Origin: Cocleimonas sp.
GTDB taxonomy: Bacteria; Pseudomonadota; Gammaproteobacteria; Thiotrichales; Thiotrichaceae
Length of the DNA: 64,000 nt
Direction of reading: 5' to 3'
Assembly: GCA_021647365.1 (NCBI GenBank)
Contig: JAKIUW010000002.1
Coordinates: forward strand, 62,001 to 126,000
The notes below the pieces were generated by a model, which saw nothing but the letters and a program-made list of their open reading frames with translations, was not told the DNA's origin and searched no databases. Below, in pieces: positions 8,935 through 18,168 of the stretch (position 1 is the stretch's first letter; each line of letters opens with the position of its first letter). The translations under genes were made by a program, and so were the position numbers.

Positions 8935-10335
8935 ATGCTCTGGCAACAATGCCTGAACAAGCTAGAAACGGAATTATCTGACCAAGAAATTAATACTTGG
9001 CTACGGACATTGCATGGCACACAACATGATAATATTCTTGTGCTACTGGCACCAAATACCTTTGTATATCAACATGTTAAAGATCATCATTTAGATCTTA
9101 TAAAATCTAAACTGAAATCTATCTCAGAGAGTGAAAACGTACAAGTTATTCTTCAAATTGGTGCGGGAGGTGCACTTCCTGTTTCAGAAACATTTTCAGA
9201 AAGTACTGAAAGTTTTAATTCTGTTCCTGAAGCAACCATCAGTAACGTAAATAAAAATGAGTCTACTCAAGCTTCTATTGCTACTGTTTCAAGAACGAAT
9301 AAAAAATCATTTTCTAATAATTTAAATGCAAGCATGACCTTTGAAAACTTTGTCCAAGGTAAATCAAACCAGCTTGCCGTAGCATCATCCAAACAAGTAG
9401 GTGAAAACCCTGGTCAGTCTTATAATCCTTTGTTTATTTATGGCGGTGTGGGTTTAGGAAAAACCCATTTAATGCACGCCGTTGGCAATAAAATCCGAGA
9501 AGGTAATCCCAATGCCAAAGTGGTGTATTTACACTCTGAGCGTTTTGTAAACGATATGATCACCGCCCTTCGAACCAATAGTATTGATCAATTTAAAGAT
9601 CATTACCGAACCGTAGATGCACTCTTGATTGATGATATTCAGTTTTTTGCAGGTAAAAACCGTTCAATGGAAGAATTCTTCCATACGTTCAATGCCTTAC
9701 TTGAAGGACAAAAACAGATTATCCTCACCAGTGATAAATATCCACGGGATGTTGAAGGCATTGATGATCGATTACGCTCGCGCTTAAACTGGGGTTTAAC
9801 GGTTGAAATTGAGCCACCTGATCTTGAAACGCGTGTTGCTATCTTAACCAAGAAGGTTGAAGAGTTTAATTTAGAAATACCCAAAGATGCTGCTTTCTTC
9901 ATTGCAAAGCGCTTCCGCTCTAATGTAAGAGATCTTGAGGGCGCTTTGCAACGCGTCGTAGCTAGTTTGCGTTTACATCAAAGAACCGATATCACGCTCG
10001 ATTTTGTACACGATGCTTTACGTGATCAACTCGCAAGCCAAGATAAAATGGTAACCATTGATAACATTAAGAAGACCGTTGCCCAGCACTACAATATTAA
10101 AACCTCTGACATGGACTCTAAACGTCGTACACGCTCTATTGCGCGACCAAGACAGGTTGCCATGACACTTTCTAAAGAACTGACCAATCACAGTCTTCCA
10201 GAGATAGGTACTTTCTTTGGTAATAGAGATCATACGACGGTTTTACATGCCTGCAGAAAAATTAAAGAATTACGCACAGAAGATGTTTCTCTTGATGAGA
10301 ATTATCGTATTTTAGAAAGAACATTAACGCGATAA
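8935..10335 (+). CDS. dnaA: Chromosomal replication initiator protein DnaA
   Basis: 466 residues in all four DnaA domains. N-terminal domain I (WQQCLNKLETEL), variable linker (about 80-135), AAA+ domain with Walker A GGVGLGKTHLMHAVG at about 171-185, Walker B LLIDDIQFF and sensor RLRSRL, and the C-terminal DNA-binding domain with the DnaA signature RDHTTVLHACRKI. It binds DnaA boxes and opens oriC. GTG at 8932 is immediately followed by ATG at 8935; the ATG has better spacing (7 nt) from AAAGGAG and was chosen. Confidence 0.97.
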   Translation: MLWQQCLNKLETELSDQEINTWLRTLHGTQHDNILVLLAPNTFVYQHVKDHHLDLIKSKLKSISESENVQVILQIGAGGALPVSETFSESTESFNSVPEATISNVNKNESTQASIATVSRTNKKSFSNNLNASMTFENFVQGKSNQLAVASSKQVGENPGQSYNPLFIYGGVGLGKTHLMHAVGNKIREGNPNAKVVYLHSERFVNDMITALRTNSIDQFKDHYRTVDALLIDDIQFFAGKNRSMEEFFHTFNALLEGQKQIILTSDKYPRDVEGIDDRLRSRLNWGLTVEIEPPDLETRVAILTKKVEEFNLEIPKDAAFFIAKRFRSNVRDLEGALQRVVASLRLHQRTDITLDFVHDALRDQLASQDKMVTIDNIKKTVAQHYNIKTSDMDSKRRTRSIARPRQVAMTLSKELTNHSLPEIGTFFGNRDHTTVLHACRKIKELRTEDVSLDENYRILERTLTR

Positions 10336-10639
10336 AACTGACTTTTTCACTGTTTTGTATTGTAATATACACTGTGAAAAAGTGTTTAAAGGAGCATTAA
10401 GAAGCTCTGAATAACAACCGAATAAAATAAAGGAAAAGTTGTGGATAAAAAAAAGGCCTTTTTTAAAAGTGCACTTATCCACAACTAGCCCACATATTTT
10501 TTCCAGTTTTAACAAAGAAAACACACAGGGATAAAACCTTGTAACTTATTATTTATAAAAGGTTTTTAAGACTTATCAAATGTTTTTAAGGCCCCTTATT
10601 ACTACTATTATCTTTTAAAATATATATATTAATATAACT
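10336..10639. promoter_or_regulatory. dnaA-dnaN spacer: best oriC candidate
   Basis: A 304-bp non-coding spacer with two perfect, oppositely oriented DnaA boxes: TGTGGATAA at 10440-10448 and TTATCCACA at 10475-10483. A palindrome AAAAAAGGCCTTTTTT (10449-10464) lies between them, and a degenerate third box (CAGGGATAA) lies near 10527. The following 100 bp up to dnaN is very AT-rich (for example TTTTAAAATATATATATTAATATA around 10612), suitable as an unwinding element. A dnaA-dnaN origin is established in many bacteria. Here it is inferred from motif clustering. Confidence 0.6.
10341..10383 (+). terminator. Hairpin downstream of dnaA
   Basis: Perfect 10-bp arms ACTTTTTCAC (10341-10350) and GTGAAAAAGT (10374-10383) enclose a 23-nt AT-rich loop, 5 bp after the dnaA stop. 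No T-run follows, so termination or attenuation before dnaN is only a possibility. Confidence 0.4.
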
Positions 10640-11752
10640 ATGAAACTGACCATATCTAAAGAAATACTACTTGATCAACTTATCCATGTTATTGGCGCTG
10701 TAGAAAAAAAACATACCAGCAAAATACTTGAAAATATTCTTATTCAAGTTACAGAAAATAAACTACAATTGGTTGGAACAGATTTAGAAATTGAAATGTC
10801 AGCTGACATAGAAATCCAAGCTGAATCATCAGGCCAAATAACAGCACCTGCACGTAAACTATTTGATATTTGTAAAGCATTACCTGCTGATTGTTTTATT
10901 TTGTTTGAAACAGAAGAAAATAAACTTCACATCAAAGGCTTAAGAAGTCGCTTTGAATTAGCAACGCTACCAGCTGATGAATTTCCTTTGCTTGATGATA
11001 TTCCAATAAAACAAGAAATAACGTTGCCAGAAAAAAGACTGAAGCACTTGCTTGAAAAAGTATCCTTTTCAATGGCTAATCAAGATGTTCGTTATTATTT
11101 GAATGGTTTGTTACTTGAAATCAACAAAGAGAATAAAATTCTGGCTGTATCTACTGACGGACACCGCTTAGCTATTTCTGAATTTACACCAGATGATAGT
11201 TCGAGTAATGATTCAGAATTAAAGATTATTGTTCCAAGAAAAGGTATTTTGGAGTTATCAAAACTGTTAGATATAACCAGCGAACTACCTGTTACTTTAC
11301 AAATCAGTGATAATCATATTCGTGTTCACAAAGATAATATTCGGTTTACTTCAAAATTAATTGATGGGAAATACCCTGACTATCAAGCAGCCATACCAAG
11401 CAATAGTTCTCATACCATTGAACTTGATCGTGAGCAGTTTAGAGATACACTTTCCCGTGTGGCTATTTTATCCAATGAAAAATTCCGTGGGATACGGTTG
11501 CGTTTAAATGGAGGTGTTATGACGTTACATTCAAATAACCCAGAAAATGAAAGTGCTGAAGAAGAAATTGATATTAATTATTCTGGTGACTTATTTGAGA
11601 TTGGTTTTAACGTAACTTATATGCTTGAAGCGGTAAATCATTTAGAAGGTAATACAATCAAACTGGAACTATCTACACCCGATAGCAGCGCCCTATTACA
11701 CTCTGATGATGATTCTGAAACTCGCTATGTTGTTATGCCAATTCGTTTGTAA
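10640..11752 (+). CDS. dnaN: DNA polymerase III beta subunit (sliding clamp)
   Basis: 370 residues in the three-domain beta-clamp layout, with an N-terminal MKLTISKEILLDQL, VSTDGHRLA near residue 170 and a C-terminal YVVMPIRL (clamp end MPMRL). It forms the dimeric ring that tethers Pol III and other clamp-binding proteins. It sits in the canonical dnaA-dnaN-recF-gyrB order, 24 bp before recF. Confidence 0.97.
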   Translation: MKLTISKEILLDQLIHVIGAVEKKHTSKILENILIQVTENKLQLVGTDLEIEMSADIEIQAESSGQITAPARKLFDICKALPADCFILFETEENKLHIKGLRSRFELATLPADEFPLLDDIPIKQEITLPEKRLKHLLEKVSFSMANQDVRYYLNGLLLEINKENKILAVSTDGHRLAISEFTPDDSSSNDSELKIIVPRKGILELSKLLDITSELPVTLQISDNHIRVHKDNIRFTSKLIDGKYPDYQAAIPSNSSHTIELDREQFRDTLSRVAILSNEKFRGIRLRLNGGVMTLHSNNPENESAEEEIDINYSGDLFEIGFNVTYMLEAVNHLEGNTIKLELSTPDSSALLHSDDDSETRYVVMPIRL

Positions 11753-11776
11753 AGATTACTATTTTTTTTATAAAAA

Positions 11777-12859
11777 ATGTGGATAGATAATCTAAATGTT
11801 AATAACTGTAGATTACTTGATGATATAAATATCGTTCTATCCAAAGATTTAAATATAATATTGGGTGAAAATGCTTCAGGTAAAACAAGCTTACTGGAAT
11901 CACTTTCCCTACTTTCTAGCGGTAAATCTTTTAGAACCTCTCATATAAACAATGTTATTTCTCATAATGAATCTGCTGTTTTAGTTTCTGCGCGTTTAAA
12001 CTTTAAAAATAAAACGTCACAAATTGGTATTGAAAAAAGTACGTCTAAAACAAGAATAAGAATTAATAAGCAAGATGTATATTCTCAAGCAGAATTAAGC
12101 AGGCACTTACCAATAACCATAATGCATCCTGAATCTGTCGAATTGATAACAGGTTCACCCTCTTATCGAAGATCATTTATTGATTGGATAACGTTTTATT
12201 TATATCCAGAATTTCATGAACAATGGAAAAAATATAGTCACATATTAAAGCAGCGAAACCTTTGTTTAAAAGATAATAAGCATAAATATGCTTTACCTAA
12301 ATGGACTGATGAATTAATTCAGTTACAGCCAAGCATTACAGACTTAAGAATTAAAGCGGTTGAAAAATTAAAGAAAACACTTAGCAAAGTATCTAAAGAA
12401 TTATTAGGTGATGGAAATGTTGAACTGATTTTCAGCAATGGCTTTCCTTCCGATGTTAAATTGGATATTAATTCGTTGAAACTATTTTATTCTCAAAAAG
12501 AAGAATATGATCTTCGATTAAAAAGAACATCGTCAGGTGTACATCGTGCAGATATAAAAATAATGTTAGATGGTAAACTTGCTATTCAAGCTGCATCGCG
12601 CGGGCAGTTAAAACTATTAGCAATTACTTTATTGTTAGCACAAAGTACAACAATCAATAAAGACAAGGAAGAAAAAGGAATAATTGTTATTGATGATTTA
12701 GCTGCAGAATTAGATAGCGAAAATAAGAATAGATTAATAAATTATTTATCAACGCTTGAACAACAAATAATAATAACAACAACGAAGAAGTTAAAAATAG
12801 AGCATATCCCTCATAAATTGTTTCACGTGAAACATGGTATTTTTACAGAGATTAAATAA
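11777..12859 (+). CDS. recF: DNA replication and repair protein RecF
   Basis: 360 residues. Walker A GENASGKTSLLESL at about residue 31, family segments FRTSHI and SYRRSFIDW, ABC signature-like SRGQLKLLAITL, and Walker B IIVIDDLAAELD. RecF is an SMC-like ATPase that loads RecA at single-strand gaps with RecO and RecR. Codon use is noticeably AT-rich compared with gyrB but otherwise normal. Canonical position between dnaN and gyrB. Confidence 0.95.
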   Translation: MWIDNLNVNNCRLLDDINIVLSKDLNIILGENASGKTSLLESLSLLSSGKSFRTSHINNVISHNESAVLVSARLNFKNKTSQIGIEKSTSKTRIRINKQDVYSQAELSRHLPITIMHPESVELITGSPSYRRSFIDWITFYLYPEFHEQWKKYSHILKQRNLCLKDNKHKYALPKWTDELIQLQPSITDLRIKAVEKLKKTLSKVSKELLGDGNVELIFSNGFPSDVKLDINSLKLFYSQKEEYDLRLKRTSSGVHRADIKIMLDGKLAIQAASRGQLKLLAITLLLAQSTTINKDKEEKGIIVIDDLAAELDSENKNRLINYLSTLEQQIIITTTKKLKIEHIPHKLFHVKHGIFTEIK

Positions 12860-12948
12860 TAAAAGAGATGTTTGTTTGAATAATACGAAAAGCCGTCACT
12901 AGATACTTATTAGTGTATAATAAATACATCAATATAAGGGCTTAAAGC

Positions 12949-15366
12949 ATGTCAGAAGAACAAAGTTACGATTCCTCCAGTATAACAGTACTAAAAGGCT
13001 TAGAAGCCGTTAGAAAGCGCCCTGGAATGTATATTGGCGATACCGATGATGGTAGTGGATTGCATCACATGGTATTTGAGGTTGTTGATAACTCTATTGA
13101 TGAAGCCTTAGCAGGACATTGTTCTGAAATTACCGTAAAACTGCATACAGATGGTGCGGTTTCAGTCTCAGATGATGGTCGTGGAATACCTGTTGATGAA
13201 CATGAAGAAGGTGGCTCTGCCGCTGAAATCATCATGACGGTTTTGCATGCAGGTGGTAAGTTTGATGATAATTCTTATAAAGTTTCTGGCGGTTTGCACG
13301 GTGTAGGTGTTTCGGTTGTAAATGCCTTATCAGAAAAACTAACACTAACTATTCAACGAGATGGAAAAGTACATCGCCAAACCTATTCTTTAGGTGATGC
13401 TACATCAAAAATGGAAGTTATTGGAAATGCTGAAGGAACAGGCACCACAGTACGCTTCTTACCGAGTAAAGAAATATTTACTATTCATGAATACAGTTTT
13501 GATATTTTAGCTAAGCGTCTTCGTGAACTATCTTTCTTAAACTCTGGTGTACGCATTCATCTAATCGATGAACGCGGTGAAGGTGAAGATATTGTTTTTG
13601 AATACGAAGGTGGTATTTCTGCATTTGTAGGACATTTAAATAGAAACAAAACACCTGTACATGAAAACGTCATTAGTTTTGATGTGATGAAGGATGATGT
13701 GGGGGTAGAAGTTTCATTGCAGTGGAATGATTCTTATCAAGAAAATATATTCTGTTTTACCAACAATATTCCACAAAGGGATGGTGGTGCACATTTATCA
13801 GGTTTTAGAACGGCGCTTACTCGTACACTAAATCAATATATTGATCGTGAAGGTTTAATAAAAAATAAGAAAAACGATAAGGTTTCGCTAACAGGTGATG
13901 ATGCTAGAGAAGGTTTAACGGCTGTATTATCAGTTAAAGTTCCTGATCCTAAATTCTCATCTCAAACTAAAGACAAATTAGTATCTTCAGAAGTGAAAGG
14001 TATTGTTGAATCCGCAATGGGTGAAGCACTAGGCGACTTCTTGATGGAAAACCCATTAGAAGCAAAAATCATTTGTAATAAAATGGTAGATGCTGGTAGA
14101 GCAAGAGAAGCAGCTCGACGCGCACGTGAAATGACACGACGTAAAGGCGCACTAGATATTGCAGGTTTGCCCGGTAAATTAGCCGATTGCCAAGAAAAAG
14201 ATCCGGCACTTTGTGAAATATACCTAGTGGAGGGCGACTCAGCTGGCGGTTCTGCTAAACAAGGCAGAGACAGACGCACACAAGCAATCTTGCCACTCAA
14301 AGGTAAAATTCTAAATGTAGAAAAAGCACGTTTTGATAAAATGCTGCAATCCCAAGAAGTAGGAACATTAATTACCGCTCTTGGCTGTGGTATAGGTAGA
14401 GAAGAATTTGATCCAGATAAATTACGCTATCACCGTATTATTATCATGACGGATGCCGACGTGGATGGTTCTCACATCCGAACACTATTGCTGACTTTCT
14501 TCTATCGTCAAATGAAAGAATTAGTAGAACGAGGTCATATCTATATTGCTCAACCACCGCTTTATAAAATAAAGAAAGGTAAACAAGAGCAATATGTAAA
14601 AGATGATGAAGAATTAAATGCTAATCTTCTGCAACTAGCGATTGATGGTGCAGAACTTCATGTTGATGAATCAGCACCTGCTATTAAAGGTGAGCCATTA
14701 GAGAAGCTAGCAAAAGATTATGTTGTGATTGAAAATATAATTAGCCGTTTATCAAGACGTTTTGATACAGAAATATTAGAAGCTATGTTGTTTAATCCTG
14801 CTGGCTCAGCTGATATTGATTTTTCTACCGCAGAAGAATGGCTAAAGAAAGCTGCTGTAGCCATGAATGATAAGTTTAACGGTACTCGTAATTATGAAAC
14901 TACTGCCCAAAGCTTAGAAGGTGATGATTGGACAATTCGTGTAACAAGATTAATGCACGGTGTTGATACCGATTTTTTCTTGAACAAAGATTTCTTCAAT
15001 AGCCAAGAAGTTAAACATATTATTAAGTTAAATCAAACATTGGATGGATTGCTAACTAAAGATAGCTATATCGAGCGTAGTGAACGTCGCGAATATGTAA
15101 CGCGCTTTGATAACTTAATGGCGTGGTTGATGAAAGAAGGTCAACGTGGTTTAAATATCCAGCGCTATAAAGGTCTGGGTGAAATGAACCCAGATCAGCT
15201 TTGGGATACAACGATGGATCCTGAATCACGCAGAATGTTACAAGTAAAAATTGAAGATGCATATCAAGCAGATGAGATATTTACGACGTTGATGGGTGAT
15301 GTAGTAGAGCCAAGACGTGAGTTTATAGAAAAGAATGCCCTAAATGTAGCTAATTTGGATGTGTAA
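12949..15366 (+). CDS. gyrB: DNA gyrase subunit B
   Basis: 805 residues, gammaproteobacterial size with the insert in the TOPRIM-containing C-terminal half. GHKL ATPase motifs: EVVDNSIDEALAGH, DDGRGIPVD, GGLHGVGVSVVNALS. TOPRIM motifs: YLVEGDSAGGSAKQGRD and MTDADVDGSHIRTLL. The C-terminal QRYKGLGEMNPDQLW is diagnostic. It supplies ATP for negative supercoiling with GyrA. A TATAAT hexamer at 12916-12921 suggests its own promoter in the recF-gyrB spacer. A C/G-tract repeat follows the stop. Confidence 0.98.
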   Translation: MSEEQSYDSSSITVLKGLEAVRKRPGMYIGDTDDGSGLHHMVFEVVDNSIDEALAGHCSEITVKLHTDGAVSVSDDGRGIPVDEHEEGGSAAEIIMTVLHAGGKFDDNSYKVSGGLHGVGVSVVNALSEKLTLTIQRDGKVHRQTYSLGDATSKMEVIGNAEGTGTTVRFLPSKEIFTIHEYSFDILAKRLRELSFLNSGVRIHLIDERGEGEDIVFEYEGGISAFVGHLNRNKTPVHENVISFDVMKDDVGVEVSLQWNDSYQENIFCFTNNIPQRDGGAHLSGFRTALTRTLNQYIDREGLIKNKKNDKVSLTGDDAREGLTAVLSVKVPDPKFSSQTKDKLVSSEVKGIVESAMGEALGDFLMENPLEAKIICNKMVDAGRAREAARRAREMTRRKGALDIAGLPGKLADCQEKDPALCEIYLVEGDSAGGSAKQGRDRRTQAILPLKGKILNVEKARFDKMLQSQEVGTLITALGCGIGREEFDPDKLRYHRIIIMTDADVDGSHIRTLLLTFFYRQMKELVERGHIYIAQPPLYKIKKGKQEQYVKDDEELNANLLQLAIDGAELHVDESAPAIKGEPLEKLAKDYVVIENIISRLSRRFDTEILEAMLFNPAGSADIDFSTAEEWLKKAAVAMNDKFNGTRNYETTAQSLEGDDWTIRVTRLMHGVDTDFFLNKDFFNSQEVKHIIKLNQTLDGLLTKDSYIERSERREYVTRFDNLMAWLMKEGQRGLNIQRYKGLGEMNPDQLWDTTMDPESRRMLQVKIEDAYQADEIFTTLMGDVVEPRREFIEKNALNVANLDV

Positions 15367-15383
15367 AGTCTAATAGCAATCAA

Positions 15384-15410
15384 TCATGTAAAAGTGGGGG
15401 GGTGTGCTTT
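15384..15410 (-). repeat. C-tract repeat copy 3 (single, gyrB-xthA spacer)
   Basis: A single copy with G-rich strand on plus, so a gyrB transcript would carry the G7 tract. It starts 18 bp after the gyrB stop. Confidence 0.92.
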
Positions 15411-15485
15411 ATTATTTATAGAGCAGACCAGTAGCAAATAGAATAAAAATAATAACACATTGATTTAAAAGGATTTAAATCACCT

Positions 15486-16358
15486 ATGCGAATAATCACA
15501 GCAAACACAAACGGCATTCGCGCCGCATCACGCAAAGGTTTTTTCGAGTGGCTAGAAAAGCAAGATGCTGACGTAGTTTGCATTCAAGAAACCAAAGCAC
15601 AAGTCCATCAATTAGAAGACCCGATGTTTCACCCTGGGCACAGCTATTACCACGATGCAATTAAAAAAGGCTATAGCGGGGTCGCACTTTACTGCAAGAC
15701 AGAGCCTGATGAAGTGATAGTTGGGATGGGTAATGAAGAATTTGATTGCGAAGGTCGCTATATAGAAGCACGCTTTGGCAATCTTAGTGTAGTTTCACTT
15801 TATATGCCCTCAGGCTCTGCTAAAGAAGAACGGCAACAAGTTAAGTATCGTTGCATGGATTATTTTCTTCCATTAGAAAACACCAAAAAGCACGAAACCA
15901 TGGAAGATGTAGACATAAAAGAATTGATGGGCTCTTCAACCGACCTCCCTACGCCAGATAAAGATTTTTTAATCCAACAAATAGTAGAATCAGGACGTGA
16001 TTATATTATTTGTGGCGATTGGAATATTGCTCACAAGAACGAAGATATTAAAAACTGGAAAGGCAATAAGAAAAACTCAGGGTTTCTACCCGAAGAACGC
16101 GCATGGCTTGATGTACTTTTTGATGAATACAAGTTTGTAGATGCCTTTAGAGAACTAGAGCAACCCGAACACTCCTACACATGGTGGTCAAACCGTGGAC
16201 AAGCTTACGCTAATAATACTGGCTGGCGCATTGATTATCATGTGCTATCGCCTAGTTTAAAAGGTACGGTACAAAAGACTGAAATATACAATGATGAAAA
16301 GTTTTCAGATCACGCTCCTTTGATAATTGACTATGATTATCAGATAAATAAACTTTAG
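15486..16358 (+). CDS. xthA: Exodeoxyribonuclease III (AP endonuclease family)
   Basis: 290 residues of the EEP nuclease fold: N-terminal MRIITANTNGIRAA, metal ligand motif CIQETKAQ, SLYMPSG, GDWNIAHKNEDIKNWKGN, a Trp-rich YTWWSNRG segment, RIDYHVLSP, and a terminal FSDHAPLIIDY with the catalytic Asp-His pair. It cuts abasic sites and removes 3' blocks. It is longer than typical ExoIII (about 255-270) because of an acidic insertion at about 135-165 before the catalytic GDWN segment. Close spacing (23 bp) to the MFS gene suggests cotranscription. Confidence 0.93.
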   Translation: MRIITANTNGIRAASRKGFFEWLEKQDADVVCIQETKAQVHQLEDPMFHPGHSYYHDAIKKGYSGVALYCKTEPDEVIVGMGNEEFDCEGRYIEARFGNLSVVSLYMPSGSAKEERQQVKYRCMDYFLPLENTKKHETMEDVDIKELMGSSTDLPTPDKDFLIQQIVESGRDYIICGDWNIAHKNEDIKNWKGNKKNSGFLPEERAWLDVLFDEYKFVDAFRELEQPEHSYTWWSNRGQAYANNTGWRIDYHVLSPSLKGTVQKTEIYNDEKFSDHAPLIIDYDYQINKL

Positions 16359-16381
16359 CTAGTAAATAAACGGGAAGATAC

Positions 16382-17941
16382 ATGGCTGCTGAAAATACCA
16401 TAAAAAGCACTAAAAGCTGGAATGAAATGGCAACAGCAATATCAGACCCAGCCGTTATACGCATGCTTTTTTTGGGTTTTTCGGCGGGTATACCGATACT
16501 CTTAATTTTTTCCTCACTATCATTATGGCTGGGTGAAGCAGGCTTAAAAAAATCAAGCATTACATTCTTTAGTTGGGCTGCGTTGGGTTATTCTTTTAAG
16601 TTCGTTTGGGCACCATTGGTAGATAAACTTCCTATTCCTTTCTTAAAGAATATATTAGGACAGCGGCGATCATGGTTGCTGCTATCACAAGTGCTAATAA
16701 TATTGGCTATTCTATGGATGTCTTTTATTGATCCTTCAACAGGAACAGAGCAATTAACACTGATTGCATTTGCCGCTGTACTACTTGGGTTTTCATCAGC
16801 AACACAAGATATTGTGATAGATGCCTATCGTATTGAATCATCCCGAGATATGGACTTACAAGCGATGATGTCTTCAACATATATCGTTGGTTATCGCGTA
16901 GGAATGATTGTGGCAGGCGCAGGTGCGTTATATTTAGCCGCATATTTTGGAACAACAAAAGAAGCCTATAACTATGATGCATGGAAGTGGACTTACCAGA
17001 TAATGGCTTTGGTTATGTTGATAGGCATAACAACGACATTGGTTATTTCTGAACCTGATAGAGGAGAACAAACGGAGCACACAACCGTAGATTACTTGCG
17101 CTTTGTATTACTGTTTATTGTTGCTGTAGGTGGTTTTATAGGCATGTTCTTTTTTAGTTCAGAGTTTGTAAAAACGATTAAAGCAATAACTAAAATATTG
17201 ACCATTAATACACCAGTTATGGGTCTTATAATAGAAAGCTCACGTTTAATATTTGCCATTATTGCTGCAGCGATAATAGCAAAATTGATGATCACATTTC
17301 ATCTAGTCAATAATAATATGGTCGAAGAAGCCTACTTATCACCCATCAGAGATTTTTTTTCACGTTATGGGAAAAACCTAGCAATTCTACTTTTGTTATT
17401 AGTTGGCTTATACCGAATTTCAGATATTGTATTGGGAGCTATCTCAAATGTTTTTTACCAAGACATAGGCTTTCTAAAAGAAGAAATAGCTACAGGTGTA
17501 AAATTGTGGGGCGTTATTGCAACAATTTTTGGCGGACTACTGGGTGGGGCATTAGCTATTCGATACGGAGTAATTAAAATACTATTTGCAGGAGCTGTAA
17601 TCTCTGCCTTAACCAATCTTTTGTTTATGTTACTAGCAAAATCAGGGCATGACTTAACAATGTTTTATATTGTGATATCGGCAGATAACTTTGCAGCAGG
17701 CTTTGCAGGTGCAGCCTTTATAGCGTTCTTATCAAGCCTTACCAATATTTCATTTACAGCAATGCAGTACGCAATATTTAGCTCGTTAATGACATTACTA
17801 CCAAAAACACTAGGTGGGTATTCTGGCTCTATGGTGGAAGGCATTGGATATTCAAACTTCTTCTTAATAACAGCACTAATGGGGATACCTGTTTTACTGC
17901 TAATTATTCTTGCTGGGAAGTACTTAGTAAAAGAAGAATAA
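16382..17941 (+). CDS. ampG: AmpG-like MFS permease
   Basis: 519 residues with about 12-14 hydrophobic segments. The N-terminal FLGFSAGIPILLIFSSLSLW and FKFVWAPLVDK followed by LGQRRSWLLLSQ are typical of AmpG, the inner-membrane importer of GlcNAc-anhydroMurNAc muropeptides for cell-wall recycling. SATQDIVIDAYRIE and FIAFLSSLTNISFTAMQYAIFSS-type segments also match the family. A central loop at about 215-240 is as expected. The substrate is assigned by family resemblance only; no ampD or beta-lactamase gene is nearby. Confidence 0.85.
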   Translation: MAAENTIKSTKSWNEMATAISDPAVIRMLFLGFSAGIPILLIFSSLSLWLGEAGLKKSSITFFSWAALGYSFKFVWAPLVDKLPIPFLKNILGQRRSWLLLSQVLIILAILWMSFIDPSTGTEQLTLIAFAAVLLGFSSATQDIVIDAYRIESSRDMDLQAMMSSTYIVGYRVGMIVAGAGALYLAAYFGTTKEAYNYDAWKWTYQIMALVMLIGITTTLVISEPDRGEQTEHTTVDYLRFVLLFIVAVGGFIGMFFFSSEFVKTIKAITKILTINTPVMGLIIESSRLIFAIIAAAIIAKLMITFHLVNNNMVEEAYLSPIRDFFSRYGKNLAILLLLLVGLYRISDIVLGAISNVFYQDIGFLKEEIATGVKLWGVIATIFGGLLGGALAIRYGVIKILFAGAVISALTNLLFMLLAKSGHDLTMFYIVISADNFAAGFAGAAFIAFLSSLTNISFTAMQYAIFSSLMTLLPKTLGGYSGSMVEGIGYSNFFLITALMGIPVLLLIILAGKYLVKEE

Positions 17942-17944
17942 CAG

Positions 17945-18010
17945 AAGCACACCCCCCCACTTATACATGATGACTATAAACAAACATGTAAAAGTGGGGG
18001 GGTGTGCTTT
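17945..18010. repeat. C-tract repeat copy 4 (inverted pair)
   Basis: A C-rich arm (17945-17972, one substitution in the TTTTAC part) faces a G-rich arm (17985-18010) across a 12-bp loop. The pair lies 4 bp after the ampG-like stop and would form a GC-rich hairpin in RNA or ssDNA. Confidence 0.93.
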
Positions 18011-18168
18011 AATACTTATTAATATACCGTTCGTCGTTAAGTTAGGCTAACTCATTGATAAGACATATTGATAAGCACCACTATAAAAGTTAAGCTCAGC
18101 ATGAATATTTCACAGTGACGTGAAGCTAGAATGCTGAATAAAGTATCTAGCAAACCCAAGGAGTAGTA

